Origin: Caldilinea sp. CFX5
GTDB taxonomy: Bacteria > Chloroflexota > Anaerolineae > Caldilineales > Caldilineaceae
Length of the DNA stretch: 64,000 nucleotides
Assembly: GCA_021405325.1 (NCBI GenBank)
Contig: QWII01000041.1
Span: 1 to 64,000 of the forward strand
Direction: 5' to 3'
The notes under the pieces were generated by a model. The model had not been told where the DNA came from. It ran no database searches and saw only the letters and a list, made by a program, of their open reading frames with translations. This document shows, in pieces, positions 8,188 to 16,524 of this stretch (its first letter is position 1; the number at the start of each line of letters is the position of its first letter). Both the position numbers and the translations under genes were made by a program.

Positions 8188-8727
8188 TTATCCAATCCGA
8201 TGTTCAACCAGCGGGCTGCTTAGGGTGCGATTGCCAATGGTGACATACAGTTCACGGTCAGTGACGGAGAGGGCGAGGTTGCTCCGGCGGTCGATCAGCG
8301 CAGCAACCTCTTCGACAAAACGACGGTGTAGGGCATAGATGGGAATGTCGGCGGCGCCGTGAATCTTCTTACCGACATATTGCGCCAACAGTTGATCGAC
8401 ATCGCGATGGGTGTAGACAGCAGCGCGACCGGCCAATTTGCTGCCTCGGTGTAATCGTTCGGCGTCCGGCAACCCCACCTCAATCCACGCTTTGACCTGG
8501 CCGGTCAGGTCACGCACATAGACCGCCGGTTCATCCCCCGCCGCCACCCCTTGGGTAAAGACGATCCCTTCCGTATATTCCAGACAATAGGCCACCAGCC
8601 GCATCAACATATACTCCGCCGATTCCGAAGGTTGGCGCGCCATGCGCAGGTCGAGCGTTTCGTAGACGCCGCGGTCAACGTCGGCTAGTTCGACGGTCAA
8701 GTTGTAAATAGTTGCGTTTAGGGCCAT
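8188..8727 (-). CDS. YaeQ family protein
   Basis: 179-residue protein of the YaeQ family, a PD-(D/E)XK-fold group whose molecular function is not settled. Family features include the N-terminal MALNATIYNLTVELADVDRG, ESAEYMLMRLVAYCL, the segment around GDEPAVYVRDLTGQVKAWIEVG (nuclease-core region) and the C-terminal RxLSV-like strand pattern. Full family length. No clear ribosome site is visible before the ATG. It lies downstream of the DUF4058 gene on the same strand, 46 nt apart. The intervening sequence carries GGTGGTT-type short repeats. Confidence 0.88.
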   Translation of the reverse strand: MALNATIYNLTVELADVDRGVYETLDLRMARQPSESAEYMLMRLVAYCLEYTEGIVFTQGVAAGDEPAVYVRDLTGQVKAWIEVGLPDAERLHRGSKLAGRAAVYTHRDVDQLLAQYVGKKIHGAADIPIYALHRRFVEEVAALIDRRSNLALSVTDRELYVTIGNRTLSSPLVEHRIG

Positions 8728-8773
8728 GAGTGATTAGGTGGTTGGGTGGTTGGTGAACTTATCGAACCACTGG

Positions 8774-9541
8774 TTAATTTGCCAACACTTGGGCGGCCCA
8801 CTGGGCATCCTCTGGGGAAAGGCGCGGCGTCGGTGGTACCGTGTAGTCAAGGCTTAGATCAAAGCGGGCGCGGCGGTACAGATTGTGCAAAATATCGTTT
8901 AGCGGCACAAGGGGCTGTTCATCCTTAGGCAACAAGGGTAGTGGAAAGGATGGGATAGGTTCACGTAGATTGAAAGCATAGAGCTTTGCGTGCGGTCGTC
9001 GCCAGCCTGGGCTGACCAGGATGCGGTAATGAGTTTTGGCGTTGACGCCAAAGACCATCATCGGCTGGCCTTCGCGCAAGAGATCAATTTCGATGAGATT
9101 GGTACGGGTGCGTAAAATTTGGTTGCGTTTTTCGATATATTCCTCACGCCCTTCCGGATGCGATTTGTTAACGGGCGATAAAACCTCGATTACCGTAATC
9201 AACTTGCCGGTTTTTACCTCGCGTACTTCCAGGTAATTTTCCTCGGTCTCTTCCTCCATTGGCACTTCCACATCCAGTACACTCACATCGCCCAACACAG
9301 GCACGGGCGACCAAGAACCGCTAGGCAGTGTTGGCATTCCGATAGCAACATCCGGCTTACCTAGATTAATGCGCTCGTTAGCCAGTAGCAAGTAAGCGTG
9401 GCGCTGCAAGGCAACGTAATACTTGGGCGCTACCAGTGGTACAAGTTCATCACGGATGGCAGATAGCAAACTGTCGTGTACGTCAGCCCAGATAGTAGGG
9501 TGCTCCAGATAAGGGTCCATGCCTGGAAAAGGTGTGTTCAT
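8774..9541 (-). CDS. DUF4058 family protein
   Basis: 255-residue DUF4058 protein, a family common in Chloroflexota and cyanobacteria with no established function. The hallmark N-terminus PFPGMDPYLEHPTIWADVHD is present, followed by ALQRHAYLL, IEVLSPVNKSH (resembling a nuclease-like core with conserved E, K and N), RTNLIEIDLLREG and the closing DYTVPPTPRL. Length is normal. No strong ribosome site is seen. Conserved acidic and Lys residues hint at an endonuclease-like fold, but this is only suggestive. Confidence 0.9.
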   Translation of the reverse strand: MNTPFPGMDPYLEHPTIWADVHDSLLSAIRDELVPLVAPKYYVALQRHAYLLLANERINLGKPDVAIGMPTLPSGSWSPVPVLGDVSVLDVEVPMEEETEENYLEVREVKTGKLITVIEVLSPVNKSHPEGREEYIEKRNQILRTRTNLIEIDLLREGQPMMVFGVNAKTHYRILVSPGWRRPHAKLYAFNLREPIPSFPLPLLPKDEQPLVPLNDILHNLYRRARFDLSLDYTVPPTPRLSPEDAQWAAQVLAN

Positions 9542-9703
9542 ACGGTTATTCTAGTGGGTGACGGGAAGGTTGTCAAATCTCTTTCCAATTATCTGTCGTC
9601 CAGCCGAAAGGCGCAAATCACAAGGTTGTGATACAATACCACTCATCATGAACCAACGGACACTCACCCTGTCACCTTGTCAATTCCTGGGGAGCAATTA
9701 CAG

Positions 9704-10114
9704 ATGGGCAACAATCTCCATTTACTCAGCAGCTTACGTGAAAAATTGATCAGCGCCGACAACTTTTCTGATGTGATGCACTATTTCTTCGACCATTTTG
9801 CCGAGAATGAAGAGTTTTTACAGTTGGGTCGCCCCCAGCACAGCAGCCTGGTCGAGACCATCGCCATCGAAACGGCCTCCGCAGCGCTCCAAGAACGGGT
9901 CACCTTGCGCAATATGCGGCTGATCCGGCTGCCCAAGGAGAAGTTCTATCACGGTGCGTGTTTTGCCAATGGCCGCATCGCCAATATCTTCTTCTTCGAG
10001 GATATTATGACCGGCATGATGGCGATCAGCATGGAAGACGGCACCTCCGAAGTCCGCTTTGCGCGTATGACTGGAATTCCAGTGAAGAACCCGAAGGCGG
10101 GGAAGTGGAATTAG
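9704..10114 (+). CDS. Conserved hypothetical protein
   Basis: 136-residue soluble protein that I do not recognise. It begins MGNNLHLLSSLREKLISADN and is mixed alpha/beta without signal peptide or membrane segment; HYFFDHFAENEEFL and RLIRLPKEKFYHGACF are its most distinctive parts. The start at ATG 9704 is chosen over an upstream in-frame TTG (9677) because GGGGAG at about 9689-9694 is well spaced. The gene is preceded by CACCCTGTCACCTTGTC repeats and followed by a heptamer dyad. It stands alone on the + strand. Confidence 0.75.
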   Translation: MGNNLHLLSSLREKLISADNFSDVMHYFFDHFAENEEFLQLGRPQHSSLVETIAIETASAALQERVTLRNMRLIRLPKEKFYHGACFANGRIANIFFFEDIMTGMMAISMEDGTSEVRFARMTGIPVKNPKAGKWN

Positions 10115-10193
10115 TCAGTGGAACAGTAAGACAGTAAGACAGTTACCGAGCAGGACGCTTTACTGCCCTACTGATTTACTGTCCTACTGTTTG
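10113..10193. repeat. CAGTAAGA-type heptamer dyad downstream of hypothetical gene
   Basis: AACAGTAAGACAGTAAGAC-type units from 10113 to 10145 and their complements (TACTGCCCTACTGATTTACT and similar) from 10160 to 10193 can form a long imperfect stem. The unit is nearly the same as in the nosF-nosY dyad at 6017, so these two copies appear related. Confidence 0.75.
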
Positions 10194-10289
10194 ACCAGGT
10201 TGTTCACGTCGGCGCGCCAGTGAGTGCAGGATGACATTACTCTGGATTAATAAAAACTAAGGTTGAGGCTAGGCAGTAATCGAGGATTA

Positions 10290-10298
10290 TGTTATAAT
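10290..10298 (+). promoter_or_regulatory. Extended -10 promoter upstream of PepSY-like gene
   Basis: TGTTATAAT, an extended -10 with a perfect TATAAT hexamer, lies 38 nt before the ATG at 10337. No good -35 is at standard spacing (TTGAGG at 10263 is 24 nt away). The same TGnTATAAT form recurs elsewhere in the window. Confidence 0.6.
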
Positions 10299-10336
10299 CT
10301 GGCTAACCCGTCTCTCTATGTCATCAGGAAGCAAGA

Positions 10337-10924
10337 ATGATTGCTACAGTTGAACTGACAGAAACAGCATGTCGTGCGGCTGTTGATCAGTACTTGACGA
10401 ATGTATTGGGTACAGCCTATCGTGCAGGGCGAGCAAGGCTATGTAATGGCGCTTGGCTTTTCACAGTAACAAATGAACGGACAGATATGGCCCGTGTCCC
10501 AGCCGTGGGCAGCATCGCCGTTAGTGCAATCAGCGGTCAAATACACAAGCTAACCGATGATCAAATTCGCAATATGGGCGAAGCTGGGGCTGTACAGGCA
10601 GCCCAAGCCCGCAAAGAACTGGCCCGCGACGACGATGGCTATGTATTGCGCCGTCATGCCTGGATCAAAGCCAGTAGTTGGCTTAGTAACTATGTAGGTA
10701 TGAAAATCGGTGCCGAGTACGGTCAGTTCATCGAGCAAGCGTCGCCCATTTGGCGCTTTTCCATTGTCTGCTATCTACGCAACCTAGAAGCGCATTCGTT
10801 CGGCGCGATTGATGTTGATGCAATGACGGGCCAAGTGACACCGTTACCTGACAAACAAATTCAAACCATCCAGGAGGCCGTCAGTGCTGCTGTCCGGTAT
10901 CAGAAGCAAACAGCAACAAGATGA
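10337..10924 (+). CDS. Hypothetical protein with two PepSY-like halves
   Basis: 195-residue soluble protein. Two similar halves are visible, each ending in a sequence of the form (S/D)AIS/MTGQ(I/V)..L.D.QI: SAISGQIHKLTDDQI (about residues 63-77) and DAMTGQVTPLPDKQI (about 163-177). This resembles the PepSY/propeptide fold, which often inhibits or binds peptidases. A C39 peptidase remnant directly follows, so the protein may once have been an inhibitor or propeptide partner. No signal peptide is seen. Function is inferred from pattern only. Confidence 0.6.
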   Translation: MIATVELTETACRAAVDQYLTNVLGTAYRAGRARLCNGAWLFTVTNERTDMARVPAVGSIAVSAISGQIHKLTDDQIRNMGEAGAVQAAQARKELARDDDGYVLRRHAWIKASSWLSNYVGMKIGAEYGQFIEQASPIWRFSIVCYLRNLEAHSFGAIDVDAMTGQVTPLPDKQIQTIQEAVSAAVRYQKQTATR

Positions 10925-11173
10925 GTACGACTGTTTGGTAGTTTGTTGTCAGATGGTTCTTGGTTATCTGTGAATGCAGATATTGCAACAGAGTGGCCCT
11001 ATTACAGGGACCATGCGGTTGTTGTCGTTGGTTTTGATGATGTTCACGTCTTTATCAACGATCCGGCGCAAGTGGAAGCACCACTGGCAGTTGACATTGA
11101 CACCTTTTTACTAGCCTGGGCCAATCGCAACTATGAGTATGCGGTCATGCGACTGGCAGAGGAATTGCGATAA
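10925..11173 (+). pseudogene. C-terminal remnant of a C39-like cysteine peptidase
   Basis: An open frame right after the PepSY-like gene encodes DGSWLSVN, then DHAVVVVGFDDVHVFINDPA and a short C-terminal helix. The HAVVVVGFDD and INDPA segments carry the His and Asn/Asp of C39-like peptidases. The N-terminal half with the catalytic Cys is absent, and the only available starts are TTG codons near 10943. It is therefore best read as a truncated relic. An alternative is a small stand-alone C39-like domain, but without Cys it could not be a peptidase. Confidence 0.65.
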
Positions 11174-11240
11174 GCATTCGGCCACGAACAGATAAAACCT
11201 CAACTAAAATGCAATTTCAGATCACTTGAAAGGACCCCGC

Positions 11241-13206
11241 ATGGCCCTCCTCACCACCATCGCCTTGACCATTGGCGGCGCGCTAGTCAAACATGTTGCT
11301 GCCGGCTATCTAGGCGATGGCCCCAAGAGCCAGGTGGCCCAAGACCTGCTCGACCTGGTGCGCGACCAGATCGGTGACGGCTTGACATCACGCCCTGAAC
11401 AACCATCCATCGAACAGGTGGCGCAGCAGGTGACGCAAAAGCTGCTCCCCATCTTTGCCCAAGAGAGTCGCAACCTTGATCCGGCCACCAGAGAGGCCAT
11501 TGTGTTGGCCGTCGCCCAGACGCTGGCGACCAGCAAGATTGACGCCGATTTATTCTTCCAGCGCCCTGGGCGACTACGGCGAGATGCCGACTTTGCAGCA
11601 GAACGCCCCCAGCGTGTCGTCGGCTCAATTCAAGAAATATTGACCTATGCACCCCGGTTGGTGATTCAGGGGCAACCTGGTTCGGGCAAGAGTACCATGC
11701 TGCGCTGGTTGGCGATCCAACTTGCCCTGCGCACCTTGAGTCAAGAGCAGCCCGCGCTTGCCAGTTGGGATGACTGCATTCCCTTTTACCTTCAACTGCG
11801 CACCTTTGCCAACAAAGCGTTGCCCACCCCAAGCGAATGGCCAACGCTTCAGGTGCGGCAACTGGCGCTCAAGCCACCGGACCGCTGGATGCACGAGGTA
11901 TTGAGCGACGGTCGCGCCGTGGTCTTGATCGACGGCGTGGATGAGACGCCCGAGGGGCAGCGGGCTGAGTTGTTGCAATGGCTGCAAGAGGTAATGAATG
12001 CCTACCCCTGGGCGCGCTATATCATCACCTCGCGCCCAGCAGCGATCAAACTTTGGCCGGAATGGATTGATTGGAGTCGGTCGTCCGGTTTTCTCACCCT
12101 CTCGTTGCAGGAGATGGAGTTGGAACAGTGCTTTCACTTTATCAACCAATGGCATGACGCCTTGCAACAGAGCCTTCCCGACGCCGCCCAAAGGGAAGAG
12201 GTGGCGGCGTTGGCCGAGCCGCTCAAACAGTTGGTGCGCCAACGGGACGCTCTGCGCCGACTGGCGCGCAACCCACTGCTCTGTTCGATGATCTGCGCTC
12301 TTCATCGTGAACACCCGCACACCATGCCGCAAAACCGCATCAAGCTCTATCAGAATTGTGTCGAAATGCTAATGCACCGGCGCGACGCCGAACGCAAGGT
12401 CGGCAGCCTGGCGGATTATCCACCGTTGAGCAATATTTATGAAGAGGTAATTCTGCGTGACTATGCGCATCATCTCATGCTCAATGGCGAAAGTGAAGAG
12501 GATCTGCGAGACGCCGACCACTACTTTGATGAGTTACTGCAACGGGTCAATCTGCCGGGTTGGACAGGGGAACGATTGCGTCACTACTTTGTGGCGCGCA
12601 CAGGGCTATTGTTTGAACCCGCCGAAGGGCGCATTGCCTTTGCCCATCGCACCTTTCAGGAATTTCTGGCGGCACGCGAAATTGTGAAGAAAAATGAGAT
12701 CAGAATGCTGATCAATAAAGCGCGTGATGACCAGTGGCGCGAGACGATTCTTTTGACCATCGGCATTCCTGAAATTGATCCGAAACAGAGTGATCGTCTG
12801 CTCAATGGTCTACTCAATCGAGCTGATGAATTGACTACCGCGCGCTACCGCCATGAGCTTTATCTCCTGGTTGTGGCTTGCTTGGAGACGGCCATCTACC
12901 TCACGCCCCCCATGCGTCGTCATATTTTGGCCAAAGCCGCCGCATTACTTCCGCCGCGTAACAATGATGCCGTTGCCCTGATCGCGAAAGGCGGTGACCC
13001 AATGGTGGGTCTATTGCGTTTTGACCCGCGCTATAGCTTAAAAAAATGGCCCGCTGTGTGGCCGCGCTTATCGCCATTGGCAGTGATGCTGCCTTGACGG
13101 CCTTGGGCGAATATGCCACTGCGCCGATCTATGAAGACCCTAAAGCCAGCGCGCTGCGTCAGGCCATTGCCAAAGGACTTTTCGCCTTTGATCCGACGTA
13201 CTACTG
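11241..13206 (+). pseudogene. NACHT NTPase, frameshifted and 3'-truncated
   Basis: NACHT-domain STAND NTPase of the kind found in bacterial antiphage and signalling systems. The start is ATG 11241 (AAAGGA upstream). It has a ~140-residue N-terminal region, Walker A GQPGSGKST near residue 145, Walker B VVLIDGVDE near 230, and TSRP and winged-helix-like segments (AHRTFQEFLAAREI) further on. The frame ends at 13097. HEAT-like coding (ARCVAALIAIGSDAALTAL) continues in the -1 frame from an A7 run at 13040-13046. That continuation stops matching protein-like sequence at about 13206, where a convergent gene begins, so the C-terminus is lost. It is either a pseudogene, a programmed frameshift, or a sequencing error at the A run plus a truncation. 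Confidence 0.8.
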
Positions 13207-13557
13207 TCAACGGGTAAACGGAGTTTGCCGCAAATCAAAGGTCTGCTCAGGGCCATTCAGTAAAACGTAGAACTGATTGAGGACATCCCGCCCAACGACA
13301 ACAATGTCGAGATCAGTGGCAATTACTTCTACGCGTGGAATGGTAATGCCGTTTAACTTGAGCTTCACAGCATAGAGATGAAAGATATTCTCCGTGCCTT
13401 CGACGCCCTCAATTTGGATTTGACCAACGGTATAAAGGCGTAGGACATTGACTAATCCACGCGGTATAGCTGTAACGTCGCCGCCCGTATCAAGCAAGGC
13501 AGACATGGTGCGATGCGGCAAAGTACGGCGCGCTCCAGAGATTGTCACCTGGAGCAT
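13207..13557 (-). CDS. Retropepsin-like aspartyl protease
   Basis: 116-residue clan AA protease domain. The catalytic motif is LLDTGGDVTAIP with Asp 23, and the second conserved block VVVGRDVLNQFYVLLNG is the usual retropepsin hydrophobic-hydrophobic-Gly element. Such single-domain proteins act as homodimers. It lies 35 nt downstream of the DUF5678-like gene on the same strand, a pairing I recall as common in Chloroflexota and cyanobacteria. Its 3' end abuts the broken NACHT gene. A stop codon seven codons upstream supports the ATG at 13557. The substrate is unknown. Confidence 0.85.
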   Translation of the reverse strand: MLQVTISGARRTLPHRTMSALLDTGGDVTAIPRGLVNVLRLYTVGQIQIEGVEGTENIFHLYAVKLKLNGITIPRVEVIATDLDIVVVGRDVLNQFYVLLNGPEQTFDLRQTPFTR

Positions 13558-13592
13558 TGGCGCTGGTGGATTTTGCTAGAGATCGTAATTGT

Positions 13593-14021
13593 TCATTTGC
13601 GAATTCGTACAGAAGGCATCCGGGCGCGGCGCGGTGTTGCAGGCTCCACCGCCTCAATATAGCAGGATACTTCGCCAAATTGATCCCACACCTGATCCAG
13701 CACACCCAGCCGGTTATCACCCACAGCGACAACCGCGCCTTGATAGATGCCCACCACACGACCCGGATATTGTTGAAGCAGTTGTGGTTTCAGGCGTTCA
13801 AAGGCGGCGACTTCCCGCGCAAAAGCCGGGTCGGGTTCCCCTTCACTCGGATCAGCCGCTGAACTTTGCCATGCTTGGAATGCTTCATAGGTGGCAAGCG
13901 GCAGTAGCACAGCGAGCGGCTCGCCATTTCGTTCGAGGAACGCTGGTTCTTGAGTAAGCAATGTTTGCTCAACCTCAACCCGGTAATGGGTGGCTGTGGT
14001 TTGCAGTTCGTAGTGACGCAT
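13593..14021 (-). CDS. Antitoxin-like/DUF5678-type protein
   Basis: 142-residue protein in two parts. The N-terminus (PAFLERNGEPLAVLLPLATYEAF) looks like a Phd/antitoxin-type beta-strand-helix. The C-terminal half (LLQQYPGRVVGIYQGAVVAV, GVLDQVWDQFGEVSCYIE) matches the DUF5678-type domain seen next to retropepsin-like proteases. The pair with the downstream protease is probably one operon driven by the extended -10 at 14065-14073. Whether the pair works as a regulatory or toxin-antitoxin unit is not established. Confidence 0.7.
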   Translation of the reverse strand: MRHYELQTTATHYRVEVEQTLLTQEPAFLERNGEPLAVLLPLATYEAFQAWQSSAADPSEGEPDPAFAREVAAFERLKPQLLQQYPGRVVGIYQGAVVAVGDNRLGVLDQVWDQFGEVSCYIEAVEPATPRRARMPSVRIRK

Positions 14022-14064
14022 AATAGGTTTGAAACCTTTCCAAATATCCTAACGATTGCACCAG

Positions 14065-14073
14065 ATTATACCA
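14065..14073 (-). promoter_or_regulatory. Extended -10 promoter for the DUF5678/protease pair
   Basis: On the minus strand this reads TGGTATAAT, 44 nt before the ATG at 14021. No convincing -35 was found. Confidence 0.55.
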
Positions 14074-14112
14074 CAACTGCTGGCAGAACCAAACTTATCC
14101 AGAATCCACCAT

Positions 14113-14832
14113 CTAACTACACCCCTCCTCATCCAACGACTCCGGCGTCGTCCACTTGTCGCGCGACCAGCGAAAGGGGCTTCCTTCGCTGACATAGAAG
14201 CGGATCTGATGTTCGTTTAGCCCGCGCAAAGTGGTGATGGCATTGCGGATGAGGGGGACGACTTCCTGAAATTGGGCGAAGGGGATGGTGAGGGTAAGAT
14301 ATTTTTTGCCCGCCAACTTGATGTGGAGTTCCAGTTTGAGGATCTGCGGTACGGCGTGGTAGGAAAAGCGTTCCTCTTTCGCCAGCTTTTTCACCTGGGC
14401 GAGAATGGCTTTGGTCTTCAGGTCGCGCAGTTTTTGCTGTTGACTGGCCTGGGCATGATGTTGCTCGGCCAACTCCTGGTAGCGGCGGGCAAAGGCGATC
14501 ACCTCCTCCAAACTGGAAACCAACGCTGTTTTCTTGTCATCGGTGATGGTCAACCGCCCCTGCTTATCCAGCCTGAGGGTAAAGCGGAGATTGGCTAACG
14601 ACCAGGGGCGCCCCTTGGGCAGATCAAGGCGAAAGGCGCAGAGATAACGGTTGCGTTCTTCTTCGGAGCGATGATAGGGGTGGGTTTCCAGCTTGATATG
14701 ATTGAGCGCAGTCAATTGCTCACCCAGGCGCTGGGCCAGGGCAGCGCGTTCGTTGCCCGCCACCTGGATGGGCGACTTGCCGGAAAAATAGGTACGGGTC
14801 AGTTGGGGTTTGTTGACGCTTTGGCGGGTCAT
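14113..14832 (-). CDS. Hypothetical protein, 239 residues
   Basis: A soluble, Lys/Leu-rich protein that I do not recognise. It has a beta-rich N-terminal half (RYLCAFRLDLP, LRFTLRLDKQGRLTI), a central helical segment rich in Q, K and A (about residues 110-150, coiled-coil-like) and a second beta part (LELHIKLAGKKYLTLTIPF). A good ribosome site (GAAGGATTGCC) precedes the ATG, and an extended -10 (TGGTATAAT, minus) lies at 14877-14885. It is a stand-alone gene between the antitoxin-like pair and an inverted-repeat element. Confidence 0.75.
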   Translation of the reverse strand: MTRQSVNKPQLTRTYFSGKSPIQVAGNERAALAQRLGEQLTALNHIKLETHPYHRSEEERNRYLCAFRLDLPKGRPWSLANLRFTLRLDKQGRLTITDDKKTALVSSLEEVIAFARRYQELAEQHHAQASQQQKLRDLKTKAILAQVKKLAKEERFSYHAVPQILKLELHIKLAGKKYLTLTIPFAQFQEVVPLIRNAITTLRGLNEHQIRFYVSEGSPFRWSRDKWTTPESLDEEGCS

Positions 14833-14876
14833 GGCAATCCTTCTCTCTGCTCATCATTCGGCGTATGATAAGCGCG

Positions 14877-14885
14877 ATTATACCA
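14877..14885 (-). promoter_or_regulatory. Extended -10 promoter for the 239-residue hypothetical gene
   Basis: The minus strand reads TGGTATAAT, 45 nt upstream of the ATG at 14832, the same form as at 14065. Confidence 0.55.
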
Positions 14886-14956
14886 TAACCCTGTCGCCCT
14901 CTCCTACCGAACGAATGTTCGGATCAACCGGTAGAGCGCTAGGTGCAGCTCTACTT

Positions 14957-15140
14957 GTAAATGCGTTTAGGGTTTTACCCCCCTCTGCTGTACGCCAGAG
15001 GGAAAGCACAGAGTTTATGCGTGGGTTTCAGCGCATTGGAGCAAGGGGAACCCACGCCGGTTTACCCCGGTGCCACTATCCCTGAGAGAAGGGGTAAATT
15101 GTAAAAGACCAAATGGGGGTAAAACCCTAAACGCATTTAC
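14957..15140. mobile_element. MITE-like element with GTAAATGCG termini, copy 1
   Basis: A 184-bp non-coding unit bounded by a ~26-bp inverted repeat starting GTAAATGCGTTTAGGG and ending in a C-run (left 14957-14982, right about 15115-15140). Weaker complementarity (TAGGTGC/GCACCTA) extends outwards to about 14940 and 15155. The same termini bound the element at 46728-46983, which also carries the start of a transposase gene. No ORF is seen in this copy, so it is a deeper deletion derivative. Confidence 0.8.
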
Positions 15141-15167
15141 ATGTAACCGCACCTACCATTCTCTTGT

Positions 15168-16271
15168 TCATCCTGCCTCAACCGATGCCGTCCGTTTGGC
15201 AACCTCCTGCCGCACCACCGGCGCTACTTCTGTCCCCAACAACTCAATCGCCCGCATCATCTTGGCATGGGGCAGGCTGCCGATGCTCAGTTGCAGCAAC
15301 AGTCGTTGGTGATGAAAGATGTCATATTGATAGAGAATCTTCTCGATCACCTGCGCCGGGCTGCCGACAAAGTTAGCGCCCCGCAGGCTGCGTGACGCCT
15401 CGAACTGTTGTCGGTTGATGCCCGACCAGCCCCGCTCCCGCCCGATCTGGCTCATCATCAGGGCATAGCCGGGGTAGAAGACATCGGCGGCCTCCTGCGC
15501 GTTATCCGCCAGAAAGCCGTGGGCGTTGATGCTAAAGGCCAGCTCATTCGGGTCATGACCGGCCTGCTCCACCACTTCCCAGTAGAGTTCGGCCAGCGGG
15601 GCAAATTGCTCCGGCAACCCGCCGATGATCGCCAGCGCCAGCGGCAACCCCAGGGTGCCGGCGCGCACCACCGATTGCGGTGTGCCGCCGACCGCCACCC
15701 AGATCGGCAATTTTCCCTGCTGGGGTCGGGGGTAGACGCCCTGACCCGTCAATGAAGGACGATGTTTGCCCGACCACTGAATCCGCTCGGCGTCGCGCAG
15801 CTTGAGCAGGAGATCCAGCTTTTCGGCAAACAATTCATTGTAATCATTCAAATCATAGCCGAACAACGGGAAGGACTCAATAAATGAGCCGCGTCCGGCC
15901 ATAATCTCCGCCCGCCCATTGGAGAGCAGATCGACGGTGGCAAATTGCTGAAAGACGCGCACGGGGTCATCGGAACTCAGCACAGTGACGGCGCTGCTCA
16001 GGCGGATCGCCTTGGTGCGCGCCGCCGCGGCCGCCAGAATGACCGCCGGCGCCGACGAAACAAATTCCGGGCGGTGATGTTCGCCAATGGCAAAGAGATC
16101 CAGCCCCACTTGCTCGGCCAGTTCAATGGTTTCGAGTAGATCGCGCAGCCGCTGGGTTGGGCTGATCTTCTGGCCGGTGACAGGGTCGGCCGTCAACTCG
16201 ACAAAGGAATAGATGCCGAGTTCAAAGGGTCGTACCGGGGGAATGGTTGGGGTGGCGGGTGGTGTAGAAAT
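15168..16271 (-). CDS. LLM-class flavin-dependent oxidoreductase with apparent ATT start
   Basis: About 367-residue luciferase-like monooxygenase using reduced flavin; the substrate is unknown. Family features are the conserved N-terminal [55 protein letters not shown] strand and [15 protein letters not shown]. The first canonical start (TTG 16196) would delete the conserved first beta-strand. Upstream the frame stays open to a TGA but holds no ATG, GTG or TTG. An ATT at 16271-16269 sits 6 nt after a perfect AAGGAG and gives the expected N-terminus. It could be a genuine AUU start or a base error. Confidence 0.88.
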   Translation of the reverse strand: MSTPPATPTIPPVRPFELGIYSFVELTADPVTGQKISPTQRLRDLLETIELAEQVGLDLFAIGEHHRPEFVSSAPAVILAAAAARTKAIRLSSAVTVLSSDDPVRVFQQFATVDLLSNGRAEIMAGRGSFIESFPLFGYDLNDYNELFAEKLDLLLKLRDAERIQWSGKHRPSLTGQGVYPRPQQGKLPIWVAVGGTPQSVVRAGTLGLPLALAIIGGLPEQFAPLAELYWEVVEQAGHDPNELAFSINAHGFLADNAQEAADVFYPGYALMMSQIGRERGWSGINRQQFEASRSLRGANFVGSPAQVIEKILYQYDIFHHQRLLLQLSIGSLPHAKMMRAIELLGTEVAPVVRQEVAKRTASVEAG

Positions 16272-16420
16272 GGGAAGCTCCTTACTTGAAACTGGTTCGT
16301 CAACAATCGTGCGTCAATCATACAATGGCTCACCTTTTGCCGCCAAACTTGGTTGACATTGGGTCTGGAAGCTTATCTACCGATGGCTATCGGATCGATG
16401 AGGCCGCTTTGGCGCAAGCC

Positions 16421-16496
16421 GGCGAGACCGCCGGGAAGGGGCCAATCGTCGTTCCGTAAAACGAAAAGTTTCTGGCCCCTTCCCGGCGGTCTCGCC
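16421..16496. repeat. Palindromic GAGACCGCCGGGA repeat, copy 1
   Basis: Perfect 24-bp arms (16421-16444 and 16473-16496) enclose a 28-nt loop. The arm sequence is closely similar to that of the palindrome at 54020-54097. The surrounding 250 nt between the HEAT-repeat gene and the LLM oxidoreductase holds nothing else recognisable. Confidence 0.8.
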
Positions 16497-16524
16497 TGTT
16501 CTCCCCGCAACGGTGTACCCATAT

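Noticed and set aside
13589..13957. Plus-strand frame opposite the DUF5678-like gene
   Set aside because: Pro/His/Arg-rich composition typical of antisense of a GC-rich gene; the minus-strand reading has clear family motifs.
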